From positions 496,001 through 560,000 of the forward strand of contig NZ_JASJOC010000002.1 of NCBI RefSeq assembly GCF_030068615.1: a DNA stretch of 64,000 nucleotides. The letters run 5' to 3'. Source of the stretch: Halostagnicola sp. A-GB9-2 (GTDB lineage: Archaea; Halobacteriota; Halobacteria; Halobacteriales; Natrialbaceae). Below are positions 1-8,201 of this stretch, in pieces; the first letter of the stretch is position 1, and every line of letters starts with the position of its first letter. A program made the position numbers and the translations under genes. The notes beneath the pieces are model-generated. The model worked only from the letters and a program-made list of their open reading frames with translations. It was not told the DNA's origin and did not search any database.

Positions 1-1
1 C

Positions 2-103
2 GGGGCCCGGATCCTCGGCCATTACGCCTACGACCTGACGCGGCGTGATTATGCTTTCCCCGCAGTTAGCATTCTGAGATTCGAGAGGGGCTCGAGGCGG
101 TAA
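2..103 (+). CDS. C-terminal end of a gene cut by the left window edge
   Basis: One frame stays open from the window edge for 33 codons and stops at TAA 101-103. The encoded tail contains RILGHYAYDL and AFPAVSILRFERG, reads like a folded protein and uses GC-rich codons typical of the host, so it is probably the end of a real gene that begins to the left. The family cannot be identified from this stub. Confidence 0.4.
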   Translation, partial: GARILGHYAYDLTRRDYAFPAVSILRFERGSRR

Positions 104-334
104 CAGTCACGTCTTCGAGAACGCGACGTGATTTACAGATCTTCAAGGCGAATGCTACGGGGCTTGACCTCGAGGCACTTCACCAGTCGGCCCTCCATCC
201 GGCATCGAGAGAGAGGCGTTTCTCAGACCGATGGCGAGACGATTTGAGGCCGACGATAGCGCACGCATGGCATGATCGGACGGGACTCCCGAGCGGCAGG
301 GAGACGAATAAAGGACCGCGTTGGTGGCGAAATC

Positions 335-1489
335 TCACTCGAATTCGGTAACCGTCCCGTTCACATCGATCCGGTTGAACTCGAGGGTGATCGATTCGTT
401 CTCTCGAAGTTGGTCGCCGTGGAACCTGACGCCCGTGTCGGTCTCGAGGGTCCGAAGTTCGACCTCGAGGGTCACGTCTCGGTTCGTTGGATGCTCGCGG
501 AGGTGGATGTTCCCGTCGTCGCTCTCGAGGACGACTTCGGCGGGTTCGCTTCGAACGGACTCGACCGTCGCGAAGGTTTCCCCGCGGACCGTTTCGGTCT
601 GTCCGACCTCGAGGCTTTCGTCGACGTTCGGGCTGACTGAGTCGAGTTCGATCGTGGCCCGAGTCGTCGTCGGCTCGCCGGCCTGCTCGTCGGTTCCTCG
701 CTGGCGGATTTCGCCCTCGAGGTCGTAGGCGTCGGTCTGGAGCGTGAGTTGGGTTCCGATGGTTACCGGTTGGGTGCCGTATGTCGGCGTGGTGCCCTCG
801 GTGAGTGTCTCGAGTTCGGCTCCGACGAACGCCCGGTACTGATCGCCGCCTGTTGGATAGAGATCGACGGCGGTTACGGTGGCAGTTTCGTGCGGCCCGA
901 GCGCGACCGTGTCGCCGGACTCGAGTTCGGCCGCAGTTCGGTCGTCTACCGTCGTTTCGAGAAGGACCGGGGTTGTGTCGGTCTCGAGGGCCGGGTTGTC
1001 GAAGTCGACGTCCGTCACTTCTCCTTGCGTGGTGTACTCGGCCGTGGCTAGTTGGAGGTCGGTTCCGACGCGGAGTTCCTCGCCGGCGTACTGGATGTTC
1101 GAGGAGTCGTCGTCGGAGTCTGTCAGTTCGCCGTTGATTTCGGTTCGTATCGTAACGGTGGGTTCGACGTTGTTCGACAGGTTCGGCGTGACGTAGACAT
1201 CCGTAATCGTGAGGTTGTGTGGGCTGTCTTCATGCGTGACGGTATCGCCCTCGTTGATTCGATCGACGACGTACTCGGATTGGTCGCCCAGGTCGATCGT
1301 GACGTGTCTGGTCTCGAGGTCTTCGTCGGGGTCGATCGAGGATTCATCGGGCTCGCTCGAGTCGCCGATTCCGAGGACGCCGACGACCGCGACGCCTGCG
1401 ACGAGGACCGCGAGTACGAGGACGATGGCGAGGGCGTCGACGACGTTGACGACACCGAAGAGATTCCCGTCTTCGTCGATGACAGTCAC
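335..1489 (-). CDS. Membrane-anchored DUF4330 family protein (copy 1)
   Basis: 384 residues from a GTG start. The N-terminus (DEDGNLFGVVNVVDA) is the DUF4330 signature and runs into a single membrane helix at about residues 17-42. The rest is a long acidic, beta-rich domain predicted to lie outside the cell. Two internal segments repeat the pattern of an L..GT.L.L motif followed by a Y..G turn, suggesting duplication. The C-terminal third (VSPNVDESLEVGQTETVRGE onward) closely matches the next gene, so the two are paralogs. A TATA-like element 25 nt before the GTG supports a leaderless transcript. DUF4330 has no established function; in this neighbourhood a role in envelope assembly is only a guess. 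Confidence 0.8.
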   Translation of the reverse strand: MTVIDEDGNLFGVVNVVDALAIVLVLAVLVAGVAVVGVLGIGDSSEPDESSIDPDEDLETRHVTIDLGDQSEYVVDRINEGDTVTHEDSPHNLTITDVYVTPNLSNNVEPTVTIRTEINGELTDSDDDSSNIQYAGEELRVGTDLQLATAEYTTQGEVTDVDFDNPALETDTTPVLLETTVDDRTAAELESGDTVALGPHETATVTAVDLYPTGGDQYRAFVGAELETLTEGTTPTYGTQPVTIGTQLTLQTDAYDLEGEIRQRGTDEQAGEPTTTRATIELDSVSPNVDESLEVGQTETVRGETFATVESVRSEPAEVVLESDDGNIHLREHPTNRDVTLEVELRTLETDTGVRFHGDQLRENESITLEFNRIDVNGTVTEFE

Positions 1490-1509
1490 GTTTCCTCACT
1501 GTTCATTGG

Positions 1510-1518
1510 AATTTATTC
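1510..1518 (-). promoter_or_regulatory. TATA-like element for DUF4330 copy 1
   Basis: On the minus strand this reads GAATAAATT and is centred about 25 nt before the GTG at 1489. That is the spacing expected for a leaderless haloarchaeal transcript. Confidence 0.5.
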
Positions 1519-1811
1519 ACGAGTGAGTGTAGATAACTCCTGTGGCTTTTTGTCTCGGAGCTGTCTGGATGCTTGACAGATGGTTTGGTTCGGTATGTTT
1601 CCGTTGGTAGTAGGAACGGTTCGATTCTGGTTGGGCGGAATAATTTAGCGATCTCGGTACCACTGAGGTCCAGATCTCTAGACGTGGGAAAGGCCGAGTC
1701 TCGTACGTCCCCCTCGTTATCCGAGATGCGAACGAAGTGAGGGTGTCGCGCTCGCTTCGCGTGGTGCAGTGAAATCTAACGGCTAGCCTTCCAGGTTGGG
1801 GGACACTTCGT

Positions 1812-1859
1812 TCCAACTGTATTCTGGAGGGGGATGGACACACCCCAGTCCAACTGTAT
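1812..1859. repeat. Direct repeat TCCAACTGTAT x2 in the 1490-1996 intergenic region
   Basis: The 507-bp gap between the two DUF4330 genes holds no credible gene. It contains two exact copies of TCCAACTGTAT (1812-1822 and 1849-1859), 37 bp apart and separated by a GGGG/CCCC-rich stretch. On the minus strand the first copy continues as GTTGGAACGAAGTGTCCCC, loosely like haloarchaeal origin-recognition boxes. No orc1/cdc6 gene lies nearby, so that reading is weak. Confidence 0.35.
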
Positions 1860-1996
1860 CCGCTCGAGTAGAAGTGGGAGGAGAGGTCGTGTAGACGCTG
1901 TGCGTTGTCTCACTATTGTCGACACTCGCTATCGGTACCGGAAGATCACTCTCCTCGAGTGCTTTCAGAGTTGTTCCTCAAAGTCAAACGGTAGCC

Positions 1997-2881
1997 TCAC
2001 TCGAGGCTGGTGACCTCACCTTCGACGGTCACCATGTCGAAATCGAGAACGATTGAGGAACCAATCTCGAGTCGATCGCCCTGATAGGAGAGCCCCGCCC
2101 CGGTCTCCGTGGTGTGTAGTTCGACCGCTATCGTCGCGTCCTCGTTCCGGGGATGTTCCCGTTCGTGAAGCTCCCCGTCATCGCTCTCGAGGACGACAGT
2201 TGCGGGTTCGGTTTCGACAGACTGGATCGTCGCTACCGTCTCACCCCTTGCGGTTTCGGAGAGCCCCTCCTCGAGTTCGGCCGCAACTGCGGGGGAAACG
2301 TTCCGGACCTCGAGTTCGGCCTCGGTCGTGGTCGTTTCGAGGTTGGTAGTGGATTCGTCCCGCTCGAGGGCGGTCAACGTGCCGTTGGTTACGTAGGTGC
2401 CGCCCTCCAGCGTGAGGTTGGTCCCGAGGAGTATCGGCTCGCCGTCGACCTCGAACCGCTCTCTCCCGTGATCGTCCTCGGAGGCGACCCCCTCGATCTC
2501 GAGGTGGATCGTCAGGTTCGCACCGTCCGCGAGCGAGGCGTTCGCGCCGCTTGCCAGCGAGGCGTTCGATTCGGTTTCGACCGTGGCGGTGTCGTAGATC
2601 CCCGTTACCGTTCCGTCCGCGGTTGTGCCGTCCCCGTCCCAGCCGCTGGTCTCGAGGACGTCGCCTTCGTCGAGGTCCTCGAGGACGTATTCGGGTTGCT
2701 CGCCGAGTTCGATAGTCGCGTATCTCGTTTCCGACTCGGGCGATTCCCCGGGCTCGTCCGAACCACTGCCCGAGATGATCGCGACTCCCGCGATGAGCAC
2801 GGCGACGAGTAACAAGACGACAAGCGCGTCGATGATGTTCACCGCGCCGAAGAGCTTCCCATTGTCGTCGATCAGTGGCAT
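1997..2881 (-). CDS. Membrane-anchored DUF4330 family protein (copy 2)
   Basis: 294 residues when started at ATG 2881, which puts MPLIDDNGKLFGAVNIIDA at the N-terminus in register with copy 1. A longer reading from GTG 3007 adds a 42-residue basic stretch that looks non-coding, so it was not used. One membrane helix (about residues 17-40) is followed by an acidic extracellular domain with RYATIELGEQPEYVLEDLDE, the same motif as RHVTIDLGDQSEYV in copy 1, and a matching C-terminus. It lacks the extra central repeat of copy 1, which explains its shorter length. A TATA-like TAATTATGG at 3018-3026 would give a leader of about 110 nt. Function unknown. Confidence 0.78.
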   Translation of the reverse strand: MPLIDDNGKLFGAVNIIDALVVLLLVAVLIAGVAIISGSGSDEPGESPESETRYATIELGEQPEYVLEDLDEGDVLETSGWDGDGTTADGTVTGIYDTATVETESNASLASGANASLADGANLTIHLEIEGVASEDDHGRERFEVDGEPILLGTNLTLEGGTYVTNGTLTALERDESTTNLETTTTEAELEVRNVSPAVAAELEEGLSETARGETVATIQSVETEPATVVLESDDGELHEREHPRNEDATIAVELHTTETGAGLSYQGDRLEIGSSIVLDFDMVTVEGEVTSLE

Positions 2882-3164
2882 GGCTCTCTCGAGTCGCGTG
2901 GTGTCAGCGGTCGCGGTATCGAGCGACCGGGAGTTTGGTTGTCGGCGCTTCGACAACGGCGTGTCCCGCGTGGTGACGGGCTCTGCGGTGACATACCGTA
3001 CCGCCACTCTCGATCACCATAATTAGCGAACGCCTACCGACGGCGTTGAGAGGGAGTTTTCCTTCGTCCGGGCCTCGGTTCCGTCTCACCGCGAGGGGGA
3101 TTCTTCGAGAGATCCAAAAGCGCGTCTATGGTTTGTTGGCCGCACAACAGGCAGAGACACAAGC

Positions 3165-4544
3165 TCAATCCGACGCAAAGACAGCAGCGAGTTCTCCCGG
3201 AGAGTACAGATAAAGGTCCGGACGTTCGTTAGCAAGCGTTTCCAACTCGTCGGTGAACCCAGAACGCGAAAATAGCGCGTACTCAACAGTGTGATCACTG
3301 CCGTTCCACTGCACGTCCGATTCGAGCGCTTCGATATCGGTTAGCAAACTGGTTCCGACAGGAGTATTGGTCCACTTGCACTCGCCGAGCAACAGCGTAT
3401 TCGTTTGTGGATTGAGTCCGACGACATCGATTTCGGCTTCCTTGTACCACCACCGACCGACACGCGAGCACCCGACCGGAAACGAAGCTGTCTGGACCGC
3501 CTGTTGACAGACCTCCTCAAACGTCTGGCTCGTATGTATCGGGAGCGAATCTGCGAGGGAGTCTCGAACTGTTTCCGTTCGTCCCTGTTCAAGCGTCCCT
3601 CTGTTTGGAGCGACAAATCTGAACCAGAACCGAAGAAAATCATCCGCTATCCGGTAGACGCCACGCCCGTCTGGATCAGTCACCGGCGTCTCTCGGTTGA
3701 CGAGTGCTAGCTTCGAGAGGTTTTTGAGATAGCGAGAAATCCCGCTCGAATTCTTTCCGATAGCGTTCGCGATGTCCGTTACGCGGGTTGCACCCCCGGC
3801 GATCGCTTCGAGGATGGCCATATACGTTGCTGGTTCGCGGAGTTCCTGTCGCAAGAGGAATTCGGGCTCTCCGTACAGAAACTCACCTTTCGAGAGAACG
3901 TGTGTCTCGATACTTTGCATGAGCGGTTGCTCGGGATCGAACTGTTCTAGATACGCCGGAATTCCGCCAAGAACACTGTATATCTGGATTTGCGTATCAA
4001 TATCTTTGGCAGGGAAAAACGCCCGCATATCCGCGAACGAAAGCGGGGCCAGTTCCCATTGTCCCGTCCGTCGACCGTACAGTGGGCTTTCGTAGCTCAA
4101 TACTCCCTCTTCCATCATTGAAATCGAAGATCCGAGGAGCACAAGCGATATCTCCGTCTCCGCGAGCACATCGTCGACGATCGTTTGAAACACAGACGGA
4201 ATCGTTTCATCGGCCTCAACGAGGTATGAAAATTCATCCAGAGCGACGATGCACGGCCCTTCAACCCGACTTTTGAGATACTGGAACGCATCAACAAACC
4301 CGTCGACATTCGGCGAGATATCATCGAACGTCTCCGCACAGTGCGTTGCAAACTGCGCGGCGTTGTGTGCTGATCCGCGCTGATCGCAAAGGTAGTACAC
4401 AGACTCCGACTGAAGCGTTTCGAGCGCTTCTGTCACTAATGTCGTCTTCCCAACCCGCCGTCGACCATAGACGACGAGCAGCTGTCGCTCGTCTCGAGTG
4501 AGATGAGACGTAATCCACTCGAGTTCTTCGTCGCGGTCAATCAT
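3165..4544 (-). CDS. Archaeal AAA ATPase with winged helix and DUF234 nuclease-like C-terminal domain
   Basis: 459 residues from ATG 4544; a longer reading from 4676 only adds an unlikely N-terminal tail. The N-terminal ATPase domain has Walker A (YGRRRVGKTT, near residue 28) and Walker B (VALDEFSYLVE), the pattern of the archaeal ATPase family. A winged helix follows (ATRVTDIANAIGKNSSGISR). The C-terminal DUF234 region carries EIDVVGLN and, a few residues on, LLLGECKW, the E..ID...ECK pattern of PD-(D/E)XK nuclease-like domains. These proteins are common in archaeal accessory DNA and their substrate is unknown; a defence or DNA-maintenance role is inference. The start codon lies at the edge of a large palindrome (4543-4576). 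Confidence 0.85.
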   Translation of the reverse strand: MIDRDEELEWITSHLTRDERQLLVVYGRRRVGKTTLVTEALETLQSESVYYLCDQRGSAHNAAQFATHCAETFDDISPNVDGFVDAFQYLKSRVEGPCIVALDEFSYLVEADETIPSVFQTIVDDVLAETEISLVLLGSSISMMEEGVLSYESPLYGRRTGQWELAPLSFADMRAFFPAKDIDTQIQIYSVLGGIPAYLEQFDPEQPLMQSIETHVLSKGEFLYGEPEFLLRQELREPATYMAILEAIAGGATRVTDIANAIGKNSSGISRYLKNLSKLALVNRETPVTDPDGRGVYRIADDFLRFWFRFVAPNRGTLEQGRTETVRDSLADSLPIHTSQTFEEVCQQAVQTASFPVGCSRVGRWWYKEAEIDVVGLNPQTNTLLLGECKWTNTPVGTSLLTDIEALESDVQWNGSDHTVEYALFSRSGFTDELETLANERPDLYLYSPGELAAVFASD

Positions 4545-4576
4545 TATGCATGCGATCATATGATCGTGTGCATAAT
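4543..4576. promoter_or_regulatory. 34-bp near-perfect palindrome spanning promoter and start codon of the AAA ATPase
   Basis: Fifteen of 17 base pairs match around a centre at 4559/4560. The core ATCATATGAT extends outwards through CG pairs and, after two mismatches, through ATTATGCA/TGCATAAT. The outer arm on the far side gives a TATA-like TTATTATG about 30 nt before the ATG, and the other arm overlaps the ATG itself. A dimeric repressor bound here would block transcription, so autoregulation is a fair inference. Confidence 0.6.
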
Positions 4577-4729
4577 AAGGGTGCCGGGCAGGAAATCGCA
4601 GGGAGTAACGCTTGTCGACGAATCCCTCAAGACGGTTCGAAAAGCTCTCAAAAATAGCCGTCAGCTTCACACTCACTCGGAGTCTAACTCACTGGGCGTG
4701 TCACTACCGTCCCATATCCGGTCAACAAC

Positions 4730-4748
4730 CCCGACCTCAAGGGTCGGG
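4730..4748 (-). ncRNA. Right-end hairpin of an IS200/IS605-type element (TnpB omega-RNA 3' end remnant)
   Basis: A 7-bp stem (4730-4736 with 4742-4748, CCCGACC/GGTCGGG) and 5-nt loop lie just beyond the TnpB stop codon on the minus strand. This matches the position and shape of the right-end hairpin in IS1341/IS605 elements, where the RNA scaffold of TnpB ends. The sequence beyond it on the minus strand (below 4730) would be the guide position in an intact element. The associated TnpB is broken, so this is probably a fossil. Confidence 0.45.
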
Positions 4749-4775
4749 ACTTGTCAGTGAACTCCCGCTCTGGCG

Positions 4776-5205
4776 CTATACTGCGGAGGCGTTGAAATCG
4801 CCGTTCGCGTTCACCGTTCCTGACTTCAGGGCTCGTTGACTGGTAGCCCGTCCAGAACCAGACTTGAGCCAATTTTGGACAAGACGCCACGCGACGTTCC
4901 GAGCAGCATTGTAATCCGCGTGCAACTCCTTTCCACACTTCAAGCACTCGAACTCGTCGCCATCACGGTTATCCTCGTGCGTGAACCCATACTCACCGTG
5001 ACTGCACCGCTGCGACGTGAATTGGGGCGCAACTGTATCGACTTCGATGTCGTATTCTTCGGCCTTGTATTCGACTCGACGTTGGATTTCTCGGAACGCC
5101 CACTGCTGGAACTTCAAAGCGTTCGAGATGCGCGTCCAGTTCACTACACAGCTCCTCGAGATTGCGGCTGGCAGTCAGTAAGAATGTTTGCGTGTCCTCT
5201 CTGCG
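4776..5205 (-). pseudogene. tnpB: Decayed TnpB (IS200/IS605 family accessory nuclease), C-terminal part
   Basis: The frame ending at 4776 encodes WAFREIQRRVEYKAEEYDI, then a zinc ribbon (CSHGEYGF...CLKCGKE) and HADYNAARN with the last RuvC Asp. This is the C-terminal third of TnpB. A neighbouring frame just upstream (about 5145-5205) continues the homology with RREDTQTFLLTASRNLEEL, so the gene is frameshifted and probably has a small deletion at the junction. Everything further upstream (the first RuvC motif and N-terminus) is missing. No tnpA is present. The right-end hairpin at 4730-4748 is retained. Confidence 0.75.
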
Positions 5206-5321
5206 ACCACCCGACGAACGGTAAGTACAGACGACGCAGTTGCTGGTTGTTTTGACTGAAGTAGCAGGCGGCGAGACTGCACGGAGGATTATTCTACCTG
5301 ACACACATACATCTGCTATCG

Positions 5322-6059
5322 ATGAAGACGGCTAACGCGGAGCAAATCGGGATTCTCTGTAAGGATGATCAGCCGGTCTTCACTGCCGTCGCCAGCCGAC
5401 TTCGGGACGCGGGATATACCGTTCGATTCTTCGAGCCGCGATCCGAACTCTCTCCGAGTCAGATCAACGATCTCGCTTTGCTCGTCAATAAGCAGGTATT
5501 CCCACTCAATCTCCCCGCTCTCAGGTTTGCACGACAAAAGGGAACGCCCTTGTGGAACAACCTCCTCGCAACGATGGCCTTGAGCTCACGACTAATCGGG
5601 CTACGAGCGCTCGAGGCAGTCGGGTTTCGCACTCCTCGGCTATCCTTCGAGAAACCCGAGTTTGAATACGTTGCAAAACCCTACTATATCTGGGACGGCA
5701 ATCCCGAACTGAACAGCGAAGGGGATTTCTATCAACAGTTGATCCACACGATGCCTGTCGATTACAAATACTACGCGGTAAACGATGGAACACGAGTCCA
5801 GACGGCAGCCAAGGTCGTCACCTCGAAACTCTACGGCCCCAAGCGATTCCTAACTCAGGTGCGCCCCAGACTGACGCTTACTCGACGTTTGCGTCGTCTC
5901 GTCAACCGACTCGATCTCCGGGGCGTCGGGGTTGATTTCGTCAAAGATAACGAAGACCAATTCTGGGCCGTAGACATCAATCTCGCCGCAGGGTACCGGG
6001 ATAGCGGATTAGAGCCCGCTCTTTACGATTCAATTAACATGGCTCTTTCCAATCGGTAA
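5322..6059 (+). CDS. ATP-grasp / RimK-like family protein
   Basis: 245 residues starting MKTANAEQIGILCKDD. The layout fits a compact ATP-grasp enzyme: an N-terminal Rossmann-like region (about 1-95), a middle part with YVAKPYYIWDG resembling the ATP-binding lysine strand, and a C-terminal GVDFVKDNEDQFWAVDIN, where the Asp and Asn match the usual metal ligands. It is shorter than typical RimK proteins (about 290-300 residues). RimK-like enzymes join an amine to a carboxylate using ATP; the substrate here cannot be told. It stands alone between the TnpB remnant and a 473-bp gap. Confidence 0.65.
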   Translation: MKTANAEQIGILCKDDQPVFTAVASRLRDAGYTVRFFEPRSELSPSQINDLALLVNKQVFPLNLPALRFARQKGTPLWNNLLATMALSSRLIGLRALEAVGFRTPRLSFEKPEFEYVAKPYYIWDGNPELNSEGDFYQQLIHTMPVDYKYYAVNDGTRVQTAAKVVTSKLYGPKRFLTQVRPRLTLTRRLRRLVNRLDLRGVGVDFVKDNEDQFWAVDINLAAGYRDSGLEPALYDSINMALSNR

Positions 6060-6532
6060 TCTAAAAATCGCCTGTATTGACTGATCACCACTCTTAGCAA
6101 ATCGACCTCAACTCATGCAACATTCATTCGCGCCTTCTATTCAGCGCATCAGTCCCTGTACCACTAGGAATTCATAGAGTCAACGGTGATCGGTAAGCAG
6201 GTGTACTTACCGCGAGTTTCATGAGCTGGTCTGAATAAAGAAATCGCCTTACCAACCACTGATAGTGTGACCTCGAGCTGAACAACAAGTTTAGGCTCCA
6301 GTGACAGCTGTTGTCTTCAGGATCCCCTTCACTTCCTGTCCGTCAGTGTGACCAGCGACGACCACTCGAGGGATAGACCCACGACTACCCGCCCCTTCTA
6401 CACCCGCGTATCCGGTGAGATCGGTGTCGGAGAGACTTACTCAACCCCTCTCGAGGCCACCGCTTCCCCGCTGTCCTCGGTCATCCGAGGACACCAGCTG
6501 TCACCGGCTGTTGCTCTCCCTGTCACCGGCTG
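6060..6532. other. Intergenic region, no gene seen
   Basis: 473 bp between the ATP-grasp gene and the convergent coiled-coil gene. The first half is AT-richer than the surroundings and no frame looks coding. The only structure noted is the tandem 22-bp repeat at its right edge. Confidence 0.5.
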
Positions 6533-6542
6533 TTACTCTCCC
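6499..6542. repeat. Tandem 22-bp repeat over the stop codon of the coiled-coil gene
   Basis: Two adjacent 22-bp units (6499-6520 and 6521-6542) differ at a single base: TGTCACCGGCTGTTGCTC versus TGTCACCGGCTGTTACTC, each followed by TCCC. On the minus strand this difference is CAA versus TAA, and TAA is the stop codon of the gene. The duplication therefore carries a stopless copy of the gene's end just downstream. Confidence 0.6.
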
Positions 6543-7327
6543 GGGATTTGTGCATCTGCGGGAAGCACTACCCGCCGTTCGGTGTACTCGAGGCCGTTCT
6601 TTCGTTCGGTTCGCTTGCGGACCGCGAGGCGGTGCTTGGAGAGTTCGAGTATCGCGTCGATAGTTCTCGAGACGAGTTTCTTCGCATAGGTTTCGCTCGT
6701 GCCCGGCTCCCGTCGTCGGATCCAGTGTTTCAAATCGCTCGCGGTGACGTACTCCGCGACGCTCTTGCACCCGGATTTCCAGGGATCGTCGCCGACGCTC
6801 GGATCGGTTCGGGCCTCCCAGAGTTTCGCGGCGAGTCTCGAGGGCAAGGCGTTCGCCGTCGAGCGGCGCATGTCCTCGTCCATCCTGGCGAGTTGCTGGA
6901 TCGGCAGTAGGTCGGCGTAGGCGAGCGAGACCCCTCCGTTCTCGAGCGGGTCGGCGCTTTCGGGAAGACGGACGTGGGATTCCCCGCCCTCCTTGGTAAT
7001 CCGCTCGAGTTGATCGCCGGAGACGTCGAGTTCGTGTGCGTCGACGCGATCGGCGCGGAGGTGGGCACCCTTCTCGAGTTCTCTCGCCTGGAGTTCCTCG
7101 ATCCGTTCCTTGTTGGTCCCGGCCTTGTTCAACGCCGCATCGACGGCGCTCTCACAGCGCGTGCGCTCGCGTTCGCACGCCTCGAGTTGCTCCTCGAGGG
7201 ACTGGACCTGCTCCGTTAATCGGTTGCGGTCGCGCTCTAAGTCGTCGATACGGTCGGTTTTGGTCTCGAGTTCGGCCTCGAGGCGTTCGACGCGCTTTTC
7301 GAGGGCGGCGAATCGGTCGTCACTCAT
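6533..7327 (-). CDS. Coiled-coil protein of haloarchaeal accessory type
   Basis: 264 residues from ATG 7327 (MSDDRFAALEKRVERLEAE); the longer frame upstream only shadows the preceding gene. Residues about 5-95 form a continuous heptad-rich, highly charged coiled coil. The C-terminal 130 residues are compact and basic, with WIRRREPGTSETYAKKLVSR, suggesting a nucleic-acid-binding or virion/plasmid-maintenance domain. The start overlaps the end of the MSDD-type gene, so the two are translated together. Such genes recur in haloarchaeal plasmids and proviruses; no function is established. Confidence 0.7.
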   Translation of the reverse strand: MSDDRFAALEKRVERLEAELETKTDRIDDLERDRNRLTEQVQSLEEQLEACERERTRCESAVDAALNKAGTNKERIEELQARELEKGAHLRADRVDAHELDVSGDQLERITKEGGESHVRLPESADPLENGGVSLAYADLLPIQQLARMDEDMRRSTANALPSRLAAKLWEARTDPSVGDDPWKSGCKSVAEYVTASDLKHWIRRREPGTSETYAKKLVSRTIDAILELSKHRLAVRKRTERKNGLEYTERRVVLPADAQIPGE

Positions 7328-7625
7328 CTCGCTCACCTCGCGGGTCGTTGTCGGGCTCTGGAATCGTCGCCTCGGGGCCGACCACGAGACAGAGAGTGCG
7401 GTTCGTCTCCGCGCTGATCTCGCGCAGGCGTCTGCGGACAGCTCTCTGTTCGGCCGACTCGAGGTGCTCGAGTGCTGTTGGTCGGGTCGTCTCCTCGAGG
7501 AGGATGTTTGTGAGGTGATCGATGGTCTCGAGGCGTTCTCGAAAGAGTCGCGTCGCGTGGTCAGTCTCGCTCGATGCGTCTTGTCGGTCGGGGCTTTCAT
7601 TACCCCGTGGGTTGTCATCTGACAT
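7320..7625 (-). CDS. Small acidic MSDD-type protein of regulatory cassette A
   Basis: 101 residues, highly acidic, with a helical core (RLFRERLETIDHLTNILLEE ... RRRLREISAET). It is homologous to the protein at 29717: both start MSDD, contain (R)LETID, and have a (R)LREI(S/C)AE helix. Its stop overlaps the start of the coiled-coil gene by 8 nt. It is read from a conserved promoter (7753-7761) through a leader of about 100 nt with a hairpin. Function unknown. Confidence 0.7.
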   Translation of the reverse strand: MSDDNPRGNESPDRQDASSETDHATRLFRERLETIDHLTNILLEETTRPTALEHLESAEQRAVRRRLREISAETNRTLCLVVGPEATIPEPDNDPRGERDE

Positions 7626-7657
7626 GGCTTCCGTAGAGTGGTTACGGGAGCTTTTCG

Positions 7658-7684
7658 CGGACTGGTGGGGCTAACACCAGTCCG
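7658..7684 (-). promoter_or_regulatory. Leader hairpin upstream of MSDD-type gene A
   Basis: A perfect 10-bp stem (7658-7667 with 7675-7684, CGGACTGGTG on the plus strand) with a 7-nt loop, ending 32 nt before the ATG at 7625. Cassette B has a hairpin at the same place with a different but still paired stem, while the 3' flanking sequence up to the ATG is nearly identical. This compensatory pattern suggests the RNA fold itself is conserved. Confidence 0.6.
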
Positions 7685-7752
7685 TTATCTGGACTGTTGA
7701 GCGATGAGTCCGAGCGGTAGCTTCCGTACAGTTGCCCAACAAATCCCACCCA

Positions 7753-7777
7753 CTTATAGACTAGCGTATTTACGCTA
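7753..7777. promoter_or_regulatory. Promoter GTCTATAAG for cassette A with adjacent inverted repeat
   Basis: On the minus strand GTCTATAAG (7753-7761) is a TATA-type element shared exactly with cassette B (29592-29600). Directly next to it on the upstream side is TAGCGTATTTACGCTA (7762-7777), a perfect 7-bp inverted repeat with a 2-bp spacer. It is a good candidate operator for the divergent winged-helix protein at 7854. Confidence 0.55.
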
Positions 7778-7853
7778 TTATTAGGTACTGAATGAGCTAC
7801 GATATCACAAAACCAAATCAAGTTAATGCGCGTCGGTGGGACCACTGCTCCGA

Positions 7854-8132
7854 ATGCGTCCTCGACCAGAATGGATGTCGTTGAAAGACGGGCTCATCCT
7901 CGAGTTCCTCGCTGAGCACGATCTCGAACTACCAGCGAAGCCACTCTATCGGAATCTCAATCGCCACGGCCACGAGATCGGCTACTCGACGGTTCGGCAA
8001 CGATTGGGTGTCCTCGAGGACTACGGCCTGATCGAGAAAGTCGACGAGGCTGGCTATTATGCGATCAGTTCGAACGGAGAAGCTTATTTGGCAGGCAACC
8101 TCGACGTTTCGGAACTTGAGTCAGAGGACTAA
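7854..8132 (+). CDS. Winged-helix DNA-binding protein (PhiH1-repressor-like), cassette A
   Basis: 92 residues from ATG 7854, chosen because MRPRPEWM aligns with the start of its homolog at 29494 (MRKRAEWM). The fold reads as a winged helix: ILEFLAEHDLELPAKPLYRN (helices), VRQRLGVLEDYGLI (recognition region) and a beta wing ending YYAISSNGEAYLAGNLD. Proteins of this type resemble the repressor of halophage PhiH1 and are usual in proviruses and plasmids. It is divergent from the MSDD-type gene and probably binds the shared intergenic region (inference). Confidence 0.75.
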   Translation: MRPRPEWMSLKDGLILEFLAEHDLELPAKPLYRNLNRHGHEIGYSTVRQRLGVLEDYGLIEKVDEAGYYAISSNGEAYLAGNLDVSELESED

Positions 8133-8201
8133 CTTTCTGTTGTCGACGATTCGGACTCGAATGGCTGTTCTCGAGAGATAATTTCCAACCGATAACAGTA
8201 G

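Noticed and set aside
1812-1859. Replication origin
   Set aside because: Only two poor box-like repeats and no orc1/cdc6 gene in the window.
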